DNA of 35,550 nt from Planctomycetaceae bacterium (GTDB taxonomy: Bacteria; Planctomycetota; Planctomycetia; Planctomycetales; Planctomycetaceae), in the NCBI GenBank assembly GCA_029243145.1, contig JAQWSQ010000016.1, positions 1 through 35,550 of the forward strand. Direction: 5' to 3'. Below, piece by piece: positions 17,598-27,650 of this stretch (position 1 is its first letter; each line of letters starts with the position of its first letter). The position numbers and the translations under genes were made by a program. The notes beneath the pieces were generated by a model. It was not told the DNA's origin and did not search any database. It saw only the letters and a list, made by a program, of their open reading frames with translations.

Positions 17598-20459
17598 ATG
17601 GCCAGCAAACTTAGTAAGGATGCATTTCTGCGGGTCGTCACGCAAAGCGAACTCCTCAAAGCAGACCAAATCTCCAAAGTGGTCAACGCTCTCGAAGAGG
17701 CGGGAAAAGATACCAGCAAAGCGGATTCCATTGCCGATGGTTTGGTGGACGCCAATCTTGTCACACGCTGGCAAGTTAACAAACTTCTTCAAGGCAAACA
17801 CAAAGGATTCTTCCTCGGAAAATATCGGCTGCTCTCACTCTTGGGTAAGGGGGGAATGAGTTCAGTTTATCTGGCCGAACATGTTTTGATGCGTCGCAGA
17901 TGTGCGATCAAAGTCCTACCCGCCAAACGAGTACACGATTCGTCCTATCTCGGACGATTTCATCGCGAGGCTCAAGCGGTTGCATCGCTGGATCACCCCA
18001 ACATCGTCCGCGCCTATGATGTCGACCAAGAAGTCACCAAAGACACCGAAATTCACTTTCTGGTCATGGAGTATGTGGAAGGGCAATCGCTACAGGAACT
18101 GATTCGTGATCACGGGACTCTGAGCCTTGAAGATGCCGTTGAATACTCTCGCCAAACAGCGCTGGGCCTCGAACACGCTCACGTCGCTGGCATGGTTCAC
18201 CGAGACATCAAACCAGGCAATCTGCTGGCCGATAAAAACGGTGTAATCAAACTGCTCGACTTAGGATTGGCTCGCTTCTTCGACGAAGGAGATACTGAGT
18301 CTCTCACCGTCGCTCATGATGAAAAAGTCCTTGGAACCGCCGACTACCTGGCGCCTGAGCAAGCCCTCGACAGTCATCAAGTTGATGCCCGCGCGGACCT
18401 CTACAGTCTCGGATGTACAATCTACTTCTTACTGACAGGACATGCACCTTTTGTAGACGGGACCCTCGCTCAACGCTTGATGAGCCATCAGACAAAAGTT
18501 CCGCCACCGATCACAAATGATCGACCGGACGTGCCAGAAAGTCTCCATAACATCATCAAAAAAATGATGATGAAAGATCCGGAAAACCGTTACAAATCGG
18601 CTCAAGAACTCGCCGACACCTTGGCAGACTGGTTACGCATTCACGCTACTCCTTCTTGGAAGGAAGCACATCCGGATGCAGCATCGGGACAAATCCCGGC
18701 AGCCGCCGTCGAAGCGGCCCCCTTACCTAGCGCACCTCCTGACGAAAATCTCAACGCCTTTCTGTCGAACCTGAACGATTCTGGTTCGAATTCTTCGTCA
18801 AGAATCGAGAAACCGAAGCCTGCAAGCCCTGTCAATGCGACGAAGGACAAACCAGCACCGGCAAAATCCAAGCCTGTGAAAGCACAGCCCGTCAAAGCCA
18901 AACCTGTTGCTGCCAAAAAAGTGGAAACAAAATCAGCGTCTGCCGCGCCGAAAAAAGCGATTGCCAAAGCGAAGCCTAAAACACCATCTACCGATAAAGC
19001 AGCAACCTCAGAGACATCACCACCAAAACCAAATGTCGATACGCACGTTCAATCGGCATCTCCCCCACCACAAATCTCGGCTGACAACCCGTTCGCGGCA
19101 GGCTTTCCGATCATCGACACTTCATCGCCGGTTGAATCTGCAATCAATATCGATCAGCCAATTGAAAACCCTGAGCTGAATGAACAACCAGCGAGTTCGA
19201 TTTCTGAGGAAAGCCAAATTTCTGTCACAGATGACAGCAGCAAAAAATTGAACCCTTTGATGATAGGTGGTGTGACTGCTGGCGTACTTGTGATCGCGGC
19301 TCTGTTTTACTTTTTCAGAGGTGACGATCACGGTCGTGACGCAGCAAATAACGATGGCACAATCAACTTGCCCATGGATCCGTCATTACCGATGCCGCGA
19401 GAAGTCACGGTTGGATCATCGGGAGATTTCAAAAACATCGCAACGGCCATCGCGCAAGCTTATGCTTCCTTCGATAGTAGCGGCCCGAGTGACGTACTGA
19501 CAATCACCGTCCAGCCGGGAAGTTATTCAGAACATATTTTGATCGAAGAGAAAAACAAAAAATTTCTGGAGAACATCCACATCGTGGCGGCAGAAGGCGG
19601 CTCCGTCATCTTGAAGCCTTCTGGCAAGAATCCAATTTTTGAAATTCGGCGTGGCCAGCGGATTCAAATCAAAGGATTTCAGATCAACGCAGACAAGATT
19701 CCGATTGCCATCGACCTGCATGGATCGTTGGAAGGCGTGCGCATCGAAAACTGCACAATTCAAGGTTTCACTGAAGCGGGCATACGCACTCACGACCTGC
19801 AAGCCTACTCAGGAGATGCACGACTCGCTCGGTTCAGCCAGCTTACTTTGGAATCTGCCAACTCGCAGGCGACAGGAGTCCTGCTGACATCAGGCAAAAT
19901 GTCAACATCGGTACTACATCTTCACAAGCTGACCTGTTCGGGAAAAATGCAGTCGGGAATCACCATTAATGGCCCCACCGATAACGTGAGTATCTCCGAA
20001 TGCCTGTTCCTCGGATTACCCTATGGAATCGAGTTTGCAGGTGAATCTGCAAAAATGTTTGGATTCAAAATCGCAAATAACACTTTTTATCAAACCAAAA
20101 CTCCGCTCCATTTTGAACAGATGCCAGGAACCATCGGCACCGACATGTCCGTGATGCGGAACCTCTTCCTGAAAGCGGGTTCCGACCCTCTCAAAGTCGA
20201 CCAAGGTTTTTACTCAAAGGGAATGTACTTCATGGTCAAGCCTGCCCACAACTGGTCGGATACTGAAGGCTCCGCCCCCAAAGAAGGAGAATTGAGTCTG
20301 TTTCGTGCAAGTGGTCGGCAGGGAAAACTCGATCTGAACTTTGTTTCCACAGAACGGAAAGCCGAAGGTTTCCTGAAACCGAAAGATGCCAAGTTCCCGC
20401 CAAAGAGAGGGAACGAGCCCTCAATCACCAAAGATTATATTGGTGCGATTGCTCCGTAA
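17598..20459 (+). CDS. Transmembrane Ser/Thr protein kinase with C-terminal beta-helix domain
   Basis: The 953-residue protein has a short planctomycete-type lead domain (1-72, ending LVTRWQVNKLLQGKHKGFFL), then a Hanks-type kinase domain (about 75-347). GKGGMSSVY (83-91) is the glycine loop and Lys105 in CAIKVLP is the ATP lysine. HRDIKPGNLL puts the catalytic Asp at 203. The metal motif is DLG (221-223), a common bacterial variant of DFG. LGTADYLAPEQ closes the activation segment. A Lys/Pro/Ala-rich linker (about 370-550) leads to one membrane helix (MIGGVTAGVLVIAALFYFF, about 554-572). The outer part (about 600-953) looks like a right-handed parallel beta-helix that may sense a carbohydrate or surface polymer. 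No Shine-Dalgarno is seen before the ATG. Confidence 0.92.
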   Translation: MASKLSKDAFLRVVTQSELLKADQISKVVNALEEAGKDTSKADSIADGLVDANLVTRWQVNKLLQGKHKGFFLGKYRLLSLLGKGGMSSVYLAEHVLMRRRCAIKVLPAKRVHDSSYLGRFHREAQAVASLDHPNIVRAYDVDQEVTKDTEIHFLVMEYVEGQSLQELIRDHGTLSLEDAVEYSRQTALGLEHAHVAGMVHRDIKPGNLLADKNGVIKLLDLGLARFFDEGDTESLTVAHDEKVLGTADYLAPEQALDSHQVDARADLYSLGCTIYFLLTGHAPFVDGTLAQRLMSHQTKVPPPITNDRPDVPESLHNIIKKMMMKDPENRYKSAQELADTLADWLRIHATPSWKEAHPDAASGQIPAAAVEAAPLPSAPPDENLNAFLSNLNDSGSNSSSRIEKPKPASPVNATKDKPAPAKSKPVKAQPVKAKPVAAKKVETKSASAAPKKAIAKAKPKTPSTDKAATSETSPPKPNVDTHVQSASPPPQISADNPFAAGFPIIDTSSPVESAINIDQPIENPELNEQPASSISEESQISVTDDSSKKLNPLMIGGVTAGVLVIAALFYFFRGDDHGRDAANNDGTINLPMDPSLPMPREVTVGSSGDFKNIATAIAQAYASFDSSGPSDVLTITVQPGSYSEHILIEEKNKKFLENIHIVAAEGGSVILKPSGKNPIFEIRRGQRIQIKGFQINADKIPIAIDLHGSLEGVRIENCTIQGFTEAGIRTHDLQAYSGDARLARFSQLTLESANSQATGVLLTSGKMSTSVLHLHKLTCSGKMQSGITINGPTDNVSISECLFLGLPYGIEFAGESAKMFGFKIANNTFYQTKTPLHFEQMPGTIGTDMSVMRNLFLKAGSDPLKVDQGFYSKGMYFMVKPAHNWSDTEGSAPKEGELSLFRASGRQGKLDLNFVSTERKAEGFLKPKDAKFPPKRGNEPSITKDYIGAIAP

Positions 20460-20481
20460 GCGGCTCCCTGAGCATCTTCGT

Positions 20482-21624
20482 TCAACCGACATTTTTTGCC
20501 GCAAGCCCCAGGTCGAGATAAATCGCGTCGTTGATTGCAAGATTACGTTCGTGATGACGCGGCTCTCCCACGCGACCGTTCGCCACCCAAGCCACCACCA
20601 CACCATGTTCGGGATCAGCAAACCCGATCGATGATTGTGATCCACCGTGACCGAACGTCGATTCTCCGGAGTATCGACCGAAGCCGTAAGGCACGGAGTC
20701 CCCACCATAGCAATTTGAGTTCACAATAAACCCATAGCCCCAATCAATTTTGTGACGAAAGGTTTGATCATACATTCCCACACGTTGCCGAGTTGTCAAT
20801 TGATTGGCAGTCTCGTTGCTCAAGAGGTTCGTCGCGGAATTCGGCAACAATGATTCATAAAATTTTCCCAATTCTCGAATGGGCCCTCGGCAATTACCAC
20901 CCGGTGCCGGATTCATCACACGGCCACCCTGATTCCAATTCAAATCTTCCAGCCCGTGCGGAGTGCGACCAAACATCCGTCCCAGCTTCGGTTCGACAAG
21001 AGACATTTCGTCCTGCGACAGGCCACAAAAGGAGTTCTTCATTCCTAACGGATCGAGGACCAGTTGCCTTAAGGTGGTTGGAAAGTCTTGCAAGGTCAGA
21101 CGGCAGATGACTTCCCCCAGTAAAAACCAACTTGCCGCCACGACATAACCGGCCTTCTCTCCCACAGGCCAATCACTTGGCAAAGGTCTCTGCATCACTT
21201 CGGAGACAATGGACTCCCACTGATTTTCTGGCCAACCCAAATCACGATTTTCGAACCCCGCCGTGTGTGTGAGCAGTTGTGACAAAGTGGCTTCTGGCTG
21301 ACTAAACATCGCCCACTCGGGTATAAACTGGCTGAGAGAATCATCCCAGCGAATGAGACCGCGATCCTTCAGCACTCCCAAGGCGACAGCCGTCAGCGGC
21401 TTGCCTGATGACAACCACAACATGACATGCTCGCTCGATAACGTGTCAGCATCTCCCTGATCACCCCATGCAGTATCGAGAAGTGTCTCTCCATTATGAG
21501 AAACATAAATCTGAATTCCACGATGGAGTTTCTTTTCAGCCCCCAGTTCGATGACTCGCAAGGTGTTCTCAAAACTATCCCAATCCGTCATTATCGTCTT
21601 TCGATCGAGTGAGTACGTTTGCAT
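20482..21624 (-). CDS. Serine beta-lactamase-family hydrolase (class C/EstB-like)
   Basis: The 380-residue protein belongs to the serine beta-lactamase/penicillin-binding-protein-like family. The nucleophile motif SxxK is SSGK (Ser72-Lys75) in LWLSSGKPLTAVALG. The AGYVVAASWFLLGEVI segment corresponds to the second motif, with Tyr in GY rather than a classic YxN. FGHGGSQSS supplies the third (HGG). No signal peptide is seen, so it is probably a cytoplasmic esterase or hydrolase, not a resistance enzyme. The upstream membrane-protein stop is 7 bases before the ATG at 21624, suggesting coupling. A second ATG at 21591 (MTDWDSFENTL) is a reasonable alternative start. It is convergent with the kinase gene, 22 bases apart. 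Confidence 0.87.
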   Translation of the reverse strand: MQTYSLDRKTIMTDWDSFENTLRVIELGAEKKLHRGIQIYVSHNGETLLDTAWGDQGDADTLSSEHVMLWLSSGKPLTAVALGVLKDRGLIRWDDSLSQFIPEWAMFSQPEATLSQLLTHTAGFENRDLGWPENQWESIVSEVMQRPLPSDWPVGEKAGYVVAASWFLLGEVICRLTLQDFPTTLRQLVLDPLGMKNSFCGLSQDEMSLVEPKLGRMFGRTPHGLEDLNWNQGGRVMNPAPGGNCRGPIRELGKFYESLLPNSATNLLSNETANQLTTRQRVGMYDQTFRHKIDWGYGFIVNSNCYGGDSVPYGFGRYSGESTFGHGGSQSSIGFADPEHGVVVAWVANGRVGEPRHHERNLAINDAIYLDLGLAAKNVG

Positions 21625-21631
21625 CCGTCAT

Positions 21632-22180
21632 TCAAACGGGCAATCCATGTTCCTGTCGAATTCGCCGAACCTCGCCGAGAACCTCTTTAATCAATTGGCC
21701 ATTTTGGTGGATCGCCAAATATTCCAGAAGATTCACAACCACGTTAGTACCAACGGTCAAGCACGCGATTAAATAATGAATTTGGGCTGCCGAGAGTCCC
21801 AACCAACCTTGAAATTGAACTCGGCTCAAGGGATCCGACGCTGCACCAAAAGCTCCAGTCACAATCAATAAGAATAAAGCCCCAGTCATCAAGGGGATTG
21901 TTGAATATTTCAGTTTAGCACTGCGTTCACAATAATCCGGAGACAACTTATAAGCGTTAGAAGTTTCTTCAAGCCAGCGGCCCGTCCCCATGAAATAGGT
22001 GAGCAAAATCGCATGCACGAGCAATGCAAACACCAAAGCAGCCAATGCCATCAGCATGTGATTCGACACGGCCCCTCGGCTGGAAAGTTCTTTGGCATCA
22101 TCAATATTTAATCCAAGAACCAGAGCGACAATCAATAAGATGGTCGAGACCACACACAATGAAGAAAAGATTCGACTCAC
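21632..22180 (-). CDS. Four-helix membrane protein, unknown function
   Basis: The 182-residue protein has four predicted membrane segments: SSLCVVSTILLIVALVLGL, MLMALAALVFALLVHAILL, STIPLMTGALFLLIVTGAFG and IHYLIACLTVGTNVVVNLLE. Histidines occur near or within helices two and four (SNHML, LVHAI, QIHYL, AIHQN). This would allow haem or metal binding, but that is conjecture. The start is GTG at 22180 with AGGTG 5 bases upstream. It ends 7 bases before the hydrolase start and follows the CsrA-like gene on the same strand by 94 bases. The family is not recognised. Confidence 0.75.
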   Translation of the reverse strand: MSRIFSSLCVVSTILLIVALVLGLNIDDAKELSSRGAVSNHMLMALAALVFALLVHAILLTYFMGTGRWLEETSNAYKLSPDYCERSAKLKYSTIPLMTGALFLLIVTGAFGAASDPLSRVQFQGWLGLSAAQIHYLIACLTVGTNVVVNLLEYLAIHQNGQLIKEVLGEVRRIRQEHGLPV

Positions 22181-22274
22181 GGGCGCACCTGAAATAAAGT
22201 TATTGAGTTATCAACAACTATATCGGTTTGATACGAAATAGCGAATCAGCGCGACAGATCGACCAAAAGACAAG

Positions 22275-22472
22275 TTAACGGGGCAACGCAGGAAACGATG
22301 AGGAAGAGTTATTGTTTTGGAGTGATTCTTGAGAAATAGTCACCATCAAATTCTCATCACCATCTGTCGAATCAATATTGAAGGTGACATCATCCCCTTC
22401 AATATCAACAATTGTCAGGGCCGTCTCACCAATCATCAGGACGCTCCCCACTTCCAGCTCAATCTCGAACAC
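22275..22472 (-). CDS. Small CsrA-like protein (divergent)
   Basis: The 65-residue protein starts at GTG 22472, with GGAG 7 bases upstream giving a clear ribosome-binding site. Residues 8-33 (VGSVLMIGETALTIVDIEGD) follow the CsrA pattern VGExLxIGDxVxVxVLxIxGDxVxIGI closely. The RNA-contacting HREEI segment of CsrA is replaced by ENLMVTISQESL, and the basic N-terminal strand (MLILTRR) by the acidic MFEIELE. It ends in a Ser/Asn-rich tail. If it shares the CsrA fold, the charge change argues against ordinary GGA-RNA binding. Homology is inferred from pattern only and needs structure comparison. Confidence 0.6.
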   Translation of the reverse strand: MFEIELEVGSVLMIGETALTIVDIEGDDVTFNIDSTDGDENLMVTISQESLQNNNSSSSFPALPR

Positions 22473-22795
22473 AGAATGTCTCCGTTTCTCTGAATTCCTG
22501 ATAGAAAGGACGAGGCCAATTCTCGGCCCTAAAAATAATGAACATTTTGAATAGCGATATTTTCACACAAATCATTTATGATAAGCTGTTGAAACATATC
22601 AATCCTTTCAAAGTGGATCAAAGGCAATTCAAGCCTTTTTCAGAGTTATGTTCGAAGTCACGACGGGGATCTGGCTTACGTCCCTGAATTTCTATCAAGC
22701 ACGAAAATTCCGGCTTGCATTATTTCGTGATTCTCCTACTTTAAATTAAAATAACAACGTTCAATATATTGCCTGATCACTTCGCGAGCAAACGG
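22473..22795. other. Divergent intergenic region, CsrA-like gene / manA
   Basis: This A/T-rich stretch of 323 bases separates the leftward CsrA-like gene from the rightward manA. It must contain at least one promoter for each direction. TATGAT at 22577-22582 is a plausible -10 box, but no -35 box lies at a good spacing (TTGAAT at 22547-22552 is 24 bases away). No gene, RNA or strong repeat was seen. Confidence 0.4.
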
Positions 22796-23776
22796 ATGGA
22801 CAAACTCGGCCCCCTTCAACTCAAACCTCTTTTGAAACGTATTCGCTGGGGCGGGACAAGACTTGGAACAGTTCTGGGAAAACAACTCCAAGACCACCAA
22901 GATGTTGCCGAGAGCTGGGAAATCGTCGACCATGCGGAAGATCAAAGTGTGATCATCAATGGTCCTGAAACCGGCGCCACGCTGTCGGAACTCGTACAAA
23001 ATCGCACCCAGGATCTTTTTGGGAAAAACTCTTTCACGCAGTTTCCGTTACTGATTAAATTTCTGGACGCCCATGATCGACTCTCTCTACAAGTTCATCC
23101 CAACAATCAACAAGCAAAAACTTATGATCCCACTCAAAATGAAAAAACGGAAGCGTGGGTCATTCTCGACACGACGCCAGAAAGCCTGATCTGGCTGGGG
23201 CTGAAAGAGGGCGTCCAGCGCGAACAATTATCTGAAGCAATTCACGATCACAAGATTGAAGATGTCGTCCATACCATTGTTCCTCAACCGGGGGATTGTT
23301 TTTTTGTACCTGCCGGCACAGTACACGCAATTGGTGAAGGAATCCTGTTAGCCGAAGTCCAACAGTCGAGTGACATGACGTTTCGACTCCATGACTGGGG
23401 ACGCATGGGAACCGACGGAAAACCTCGCCCCATTCATATCCAACAATCTCTTAACTGTACCGACTATCAGAGAGGCCCACTGAATGCCATCACTCCCAAA
23501 ACTCTTTCCAAGAATGGCCAACTCGTCGAGGAACTGGTGCGCTGCCACTATTTCGGCATCGAGCGTCACACATCTTCAATCGCGTCTTTGATTCCACCGA
23601 GAGGACGATTTCGGATTGTGATGATGATCGAAGGGCAGGGGGCGTACGAGACGAATGAAGACACCACACAGATTTTGCAGAAAGGGGATACAATTTTGAT
23701 CCCCGCGTCGAGCCCTGATGTCATGTTGACCCCCAGCGGTAAAGCGGTTTGGTTGGAAATTGATTGCCGGCCGTAA
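22796..23776 (+). CDS. manA: Mannose-6-phosphate isomerase, class I
   Basis: The 326-residue zinc enzyme interconverts mannose 6-phosphate and fructose 6-phosphate in the cytoplasm, linking glycolysis to GDP-mannose synthesis. The short form resembles the Bacillus type. Characteristic segments are LKRIRWGGTRLGTVLG, SLQVHPNNQQA (zinc histidine), GTVHAIGEGILLAEVQQSSDMTFRLHDWGR and the C-terminal cupin. The ATG at 22796 is preferred to a TTG at 22769, as the homologous region begins LGPLQLKP. It is convergent with glnD, 12 bases between stops. Confidence 0.93.
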   Translation: MDKLGPLQLKPLLKRIRWGGTRLGTVLGKQLQDHQDVAESWEIVDHAEDQSVIINGPETGATLSELVQNRTQDLFGKNSFTQFPLLIKFLDAHDRLSLQVHPNNQQAKTYDPTQNEKTEAWVILDTTPESLIWLGLKEGVQREQLSEAIHDHKIEDVVHTIVPQPGDCFFVPAGTVHAIGEGILLAEVQQSSDMTFRLHDWGRMGTDGKPRPIHIQQSLNCTDYQRGPLNAITPKTLSKNGQLVEELVRCHYFGIERHTSSIASLIPPRGRFRIVMMIEGQGAYETNEDTTQILQKGDTILIPASSPDVMLTPSGKAVWLEIDCRP

Positions 23777-23788
23777 GATTGACCAACC

Positions 23789-26494
23789 TTATTCTTCGGG
23801 GAATATTTCGGAAGCACCTTGCGATTCTTCCAGAGAGTCAATCACTTGCTGAAGCTCACTTCGCAGATGATTGAGACTATCAGTATCCTCAAGCTTATCT
23901 CCACCAGCCGTCGTGATATAAAACACATCGACGATCTGCTCCAAATGCGTACCAATTTTAGCCAAGTCCACAGAGTAACCGCATTGAAATATTATTCTGG
24001 TCAACGCATAAAGTAACCCAGGACGATCAATGGCAAACACATCGATCACGGTACACCGATCTGAAGATTCATTATCGATCACGAGACGAGTGGGTTGTTG
24101 AGCGTAGGGAGTGGTCTCTTGCATTTTCTGAAATCGGCCACCGCCGCTCAACATCGGTAAGACGGACTGCTCTCCCAGAATCACTTTTTCCAATGTTCGA
24201 GAGACATCAAGAATTCGATCGTAGGGAACGACCCCCTGAAAGTTATTATCCTCGACTAGGAAACTATCAATCACCCAACCCCTCGATGTTGTACATAAAT
24301 GAGCCGTCATGATGTTCATTCGCAAGCCGGTTAACGCTCCCGCAATTCGATGAAAACATCCTGAAGACAACTCGGGAGAGACGTACATGCGATATTCAAC
24401 TAAGCCGGTTTCTTCCTCCCAAGAACCTTCAACATGCGTGGTTTCAGGTTTCAAGCGAGTGACGTTCTCCAGGTCGAGTGCAATTTGCCGCGCAGATGTT
24501 TCGACGAGATAATGTAGCGGCAATGTTTCGAACTCGCGAGATAACCACTCCTCTTCGCGTTCTGGATCAATCGAAGTATCTCTCAGCAATGAATCGAGAA
24601 TTTCATCGCGTTTTTGTTCGCGAATTTCTTTTTCCTGGAGCGGTCCTCCTTCACTGGTAAATGACTCGGCGGTCCGCTCGTAGAGTCCGATGAGTAACTC
24701 CGATTTCCAATCCGTCCAGACCTCTGGCCCCACCGCTGTCACATCCGCTTTTGTGAGGACAAATAGCATTTTGAGGTTTTCCAGACTTCCGACTTCACGA
24801 GAGAAATCGATAAGAACTTTCGGATCGGTGGTATCTCTCCAAAAAGCGGTATTTGCCATCAACAGATGAATTTTGACCAGCAGCATCATCTGATCCCGCT
24901 GCGATTCACCAAACCCCAATCGAGGTGCAATTCGTTCGGCAATCCGAGTGCCGACTTCCGAATGATCTTGATCGAACCCTTTTCCCAAGTCATGTAAAAT
25001 CATCGCTAAATGGACGACTTCCGGGTGCTTGATGCTTCGATAAACCTGCCCCAGAGTTCCTTCGTCATTTTTCAACTTGGTCAGTTCTTCGACGGCCCGA
25101 AACGTATGTTCGTCGACGGTGTATGCATGGTATTGATTAAACTGCAACAGACAGTGAACATTCGCAAAATCGGGGATGATCAATTCCAGCAAACCGGCCT
25201 CATCCATACTGCGAAGAATCGACCCGAGAATTGGCCCACATCGCAGAATATCACGAAATCTACTAGCACCTGTTTCAGTCAGTTCAAAACGCAGACTGGA
25301 TATCGAACGACGAATCTGATCGATAAACTCCGGCTTCGGCAATTGACCGTACTGAGCCGACAAATAAAACAAACGAATCAATTGATCAGAGTCCGTAACC
25401 ACCGAGGACATCATCGCAGGCTTCACATCCAGCCCATCCCAAGTCACGATGAAGCCGTCTGATTCTTGGTGATTTCCGGCAAGACCCACCAGACGCTTCG
25501 CGAGTGGTTTTCGCTCGTAACGTGATTGCAGCCTTTTGGTGATTCTGGAAATCGCTTGGGCATACCGAAAGTAATGCCTCATTAAACGCTCGACTGGACG
25601 CTCACCCATCGTCGCCTGAAATCCATATTTTCCGGCCAGTCGAAGTTGCTCTTCGCGTGTTAACACGTCTTGAGCTTTCTTCGCTTGAAAATGCAAATCC
25701 ATCCGAATGCGAGAAAGGAATTCCACCGAATGCCGTAATTGCATCAAGTCCTCCTCGGTCATCAATCCGGCCTCCACCAATTTTTGTGGATCGGGAGAAC
25801 CACATTCGGCGTATGTCATCCAGCGAAGAAAATGCCAGTCTCGTAATCCCCCACGCGACCTTTTCACATCCGGCACGAGTGCAAGAACAGCACCGCCATG
25901 TTTATTTTGTTCTTCTTCTCGATTCGCGATGCTTTCTTCGCAAAAGATTCTCTTGCGAGATTCAACGACTTTTTTCCGAAATCGCTCTTCGAGCAAGTCG
26001 AGCTGTTCTTGGCTCCCCCAAAGAAATCGCATTTCCAAAAGAGAAGTCGCAACCTGGTTATCTTCTAGAGCGGCCGAAATACAATCGCTGACAGTTCGAA
26101 CAGAATGGCCGAGCTTTAAACCAGCGTCCCAATAATCGCGAACGATCTGCGAAATCCAGTCAGTAAGAATCGGAGGGGCTGAGTCGCTCACTAAAAAGAG
26201 AAGATCGACATCGGAAAAAGGCGCAGGATCTCGACGACCTGATCCTCCCACAGCGACCAACGTGAAGTGGTTCTTTAAATCACCACGAACATCGGCGGGG
26301 AGCAACTCGACAGATTCTTGGAGCGTTTCCAAAAGGAAGCGATCAGTTTCCCGAGCAATTGACTCAGAAATCCTAAAGGCAGCCGCAGTCTGAACGAAGA
26401 GTTCGTTCGCCTGCCTATTGATCGCCTTCACACGACGACGCAAGCGGTCGAGTCTTTGTGGCGAAAAGCTGACTTCAAATTGATTGGAGGACAT
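23789..26494 (-). CDS. glnD: Bifunctional uridylyltransferase/uridylyl-removing enzyme (PII-modifying)
   Basis: The 901-residue protein is close to E. coli GlnD (890) in length and domain order. The nucleotidyltransferase domain carries AVGGSGRRDPAPFSDVDLLF, with catalytic Asp95 and Asp97. The HD domain carries HLAMILHDLGKGFDQDHSE (His501-Asp502) for UMP removal. Two ACT domains near the C terminus begin at about residues 705 and 818; they are expected to sense glutamine. It modifies PII on a T-loop tyrosine, and both PII proteins encoded just upstream on the same strand have that tyrosine. No clear Shine-Dalgarno is seen. A hairpin lies in its leader (26546-26572). Confidence 0.95.
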   Translation of the reverse strand: MSSNQFEVSFSPQRLDRLRRRVKAINRQANELFVQTAAAFRISESIARETDRFLLETLQESVELLPADVRGDLKNHFTLVAVGGSGRRDPAPFSDVDLLFLVSDSAPPILTDWISQIVRDYWDAGLKLGHSVRTVSDCISAALEDNQVATSLLEMRFLWGSQEQLDLLEERFRKKVVESRKRIFCEESIANREEEQNKHGGAVLALVPDVKRSRGGLRDWHFLRWMTYAECGSPDPQKLVEAGLMTEEDLMQLRHSVEFLSRIRMDLHFQAKKAQDVLTREEQLRLAGKYGFQATMGERPVERLMRHYFRYAQAISRITKRLQSRYERKPLAKRLVGLAGNHQESDGFIVTWDGLDVKPAMMSSVVTDSDQLIRLFYLSAQYGQLPKPEFIDQIRRSISSLRFELTETGASRFRDILRCGPILGSILRSMDEAGLLELIIPDFANVHCLLQFNQYHAYTVDEHTFRAVEELTKLKNDEGTLGQVYRSIKHPEVVHLAMILHDLGKGFDQDHSEVGTRIAERIAPRLGFGESQRDQMMLLVKIHLLMANTAFWRDTTDPKVLIDFSREVGSLENLKMLFVLTKADVTAVGPEVWTDWKSELLIGLYERTAESFTSEGGPLQEKEIREQKRDEILDSLLRDTSIDPEREEEWLSREFETLPLHYLVETSARQIALDLENVTRLKPETTHVEGSWEEETGLVEYRMYVSPELSSGCFHRIAGALTGLRMNIMTAHLCTTSRGWVIDSFLVEDNNFQGVVPYDRILDVSRTLEKVILGEQSVLPMLSGGGRFQKMQETTPYAQQPTRLVIDNESSDRCTVIDVFAIDRPGLLYALTRIIFQCGYSVDLAKIGTHLEQIVDVFYITTAGGDKLEDTDSLNHLRSELQQVIDSLEESQGASEIFPEE

Positions 26495-26545
26495 GTGAGT
26501 GCGGTCCCACCTGACCTGGAAAGTAAAATAAGAGTGATGAGGGAA

Positions 26546-26572
26546 TCGGTTCGCTGACTGTAGCGAAACCGA
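26546..26572. promoter_or_regulatory. Hairpin between PII gene and glnD
   Basis: TCGGTTCGCT (26546-26555) pairs with AGCGAAACCGA (26562-26572) in a 10-bp stem with one bulged base and a 6-base loop. Partial pairing extends outward through GTGA and TCAC segments. There is no U-run in the direction of transcription, so a simple terminator is not supported. It may be a processing site or attenuator setting the glnD level relative to PII. Confidence 0.3.
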
Positions 26573-26715
26573 ACTCTCACCGCTCGTCTTTACCAGACTT
26601 TTTCATTGAAAAATCCAGGTCAGTGACGAAAAGCCAGTGCGGCCCACCCCATGGTGATGCGAAAACGCATTTCCGTAGGGAGGACCGTGGCAAATCGCGT
26701 TAGCATCTTTATGAC

Positions 26716-27102
<387 letters not shown>

Positions 27103-27108
27103 TCATTT

Positions 27109-27127
27109 GACGAGCCTGTAGCTCGTC
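27109..27127. promoter_or_regulatory. Intercistronic hairpin between the two PII genes
   Basis: GACGAGC (27109-27115), a five-base loop and GCTCGTC (27121-27127) form a perfect 7-bp stem seven bases beyond the stop of the upstream PII gene. No U-run follows in the leftward direction. It probably modulates mRNA stability or partial termination, allowing the two PII genes different expression. Confidence 0.4.
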
Positions 27128-27134
27128 CGAGCGC

Positions 27135-27503
<369 letters not shown>

Positions 27504-27650
27504 TTAGGAATTGACTGGTTTCATCAGCTAATATTATGACCGCTATAATCACAGATTGCGAGACAGTCACCCGAGGAGTTTCGCAACTTCCGCGGGCAAA
27601 CTTGTCTCACACTCCCGTTTGGTAGTTTTCAATTATCGAATCGAACTAGC

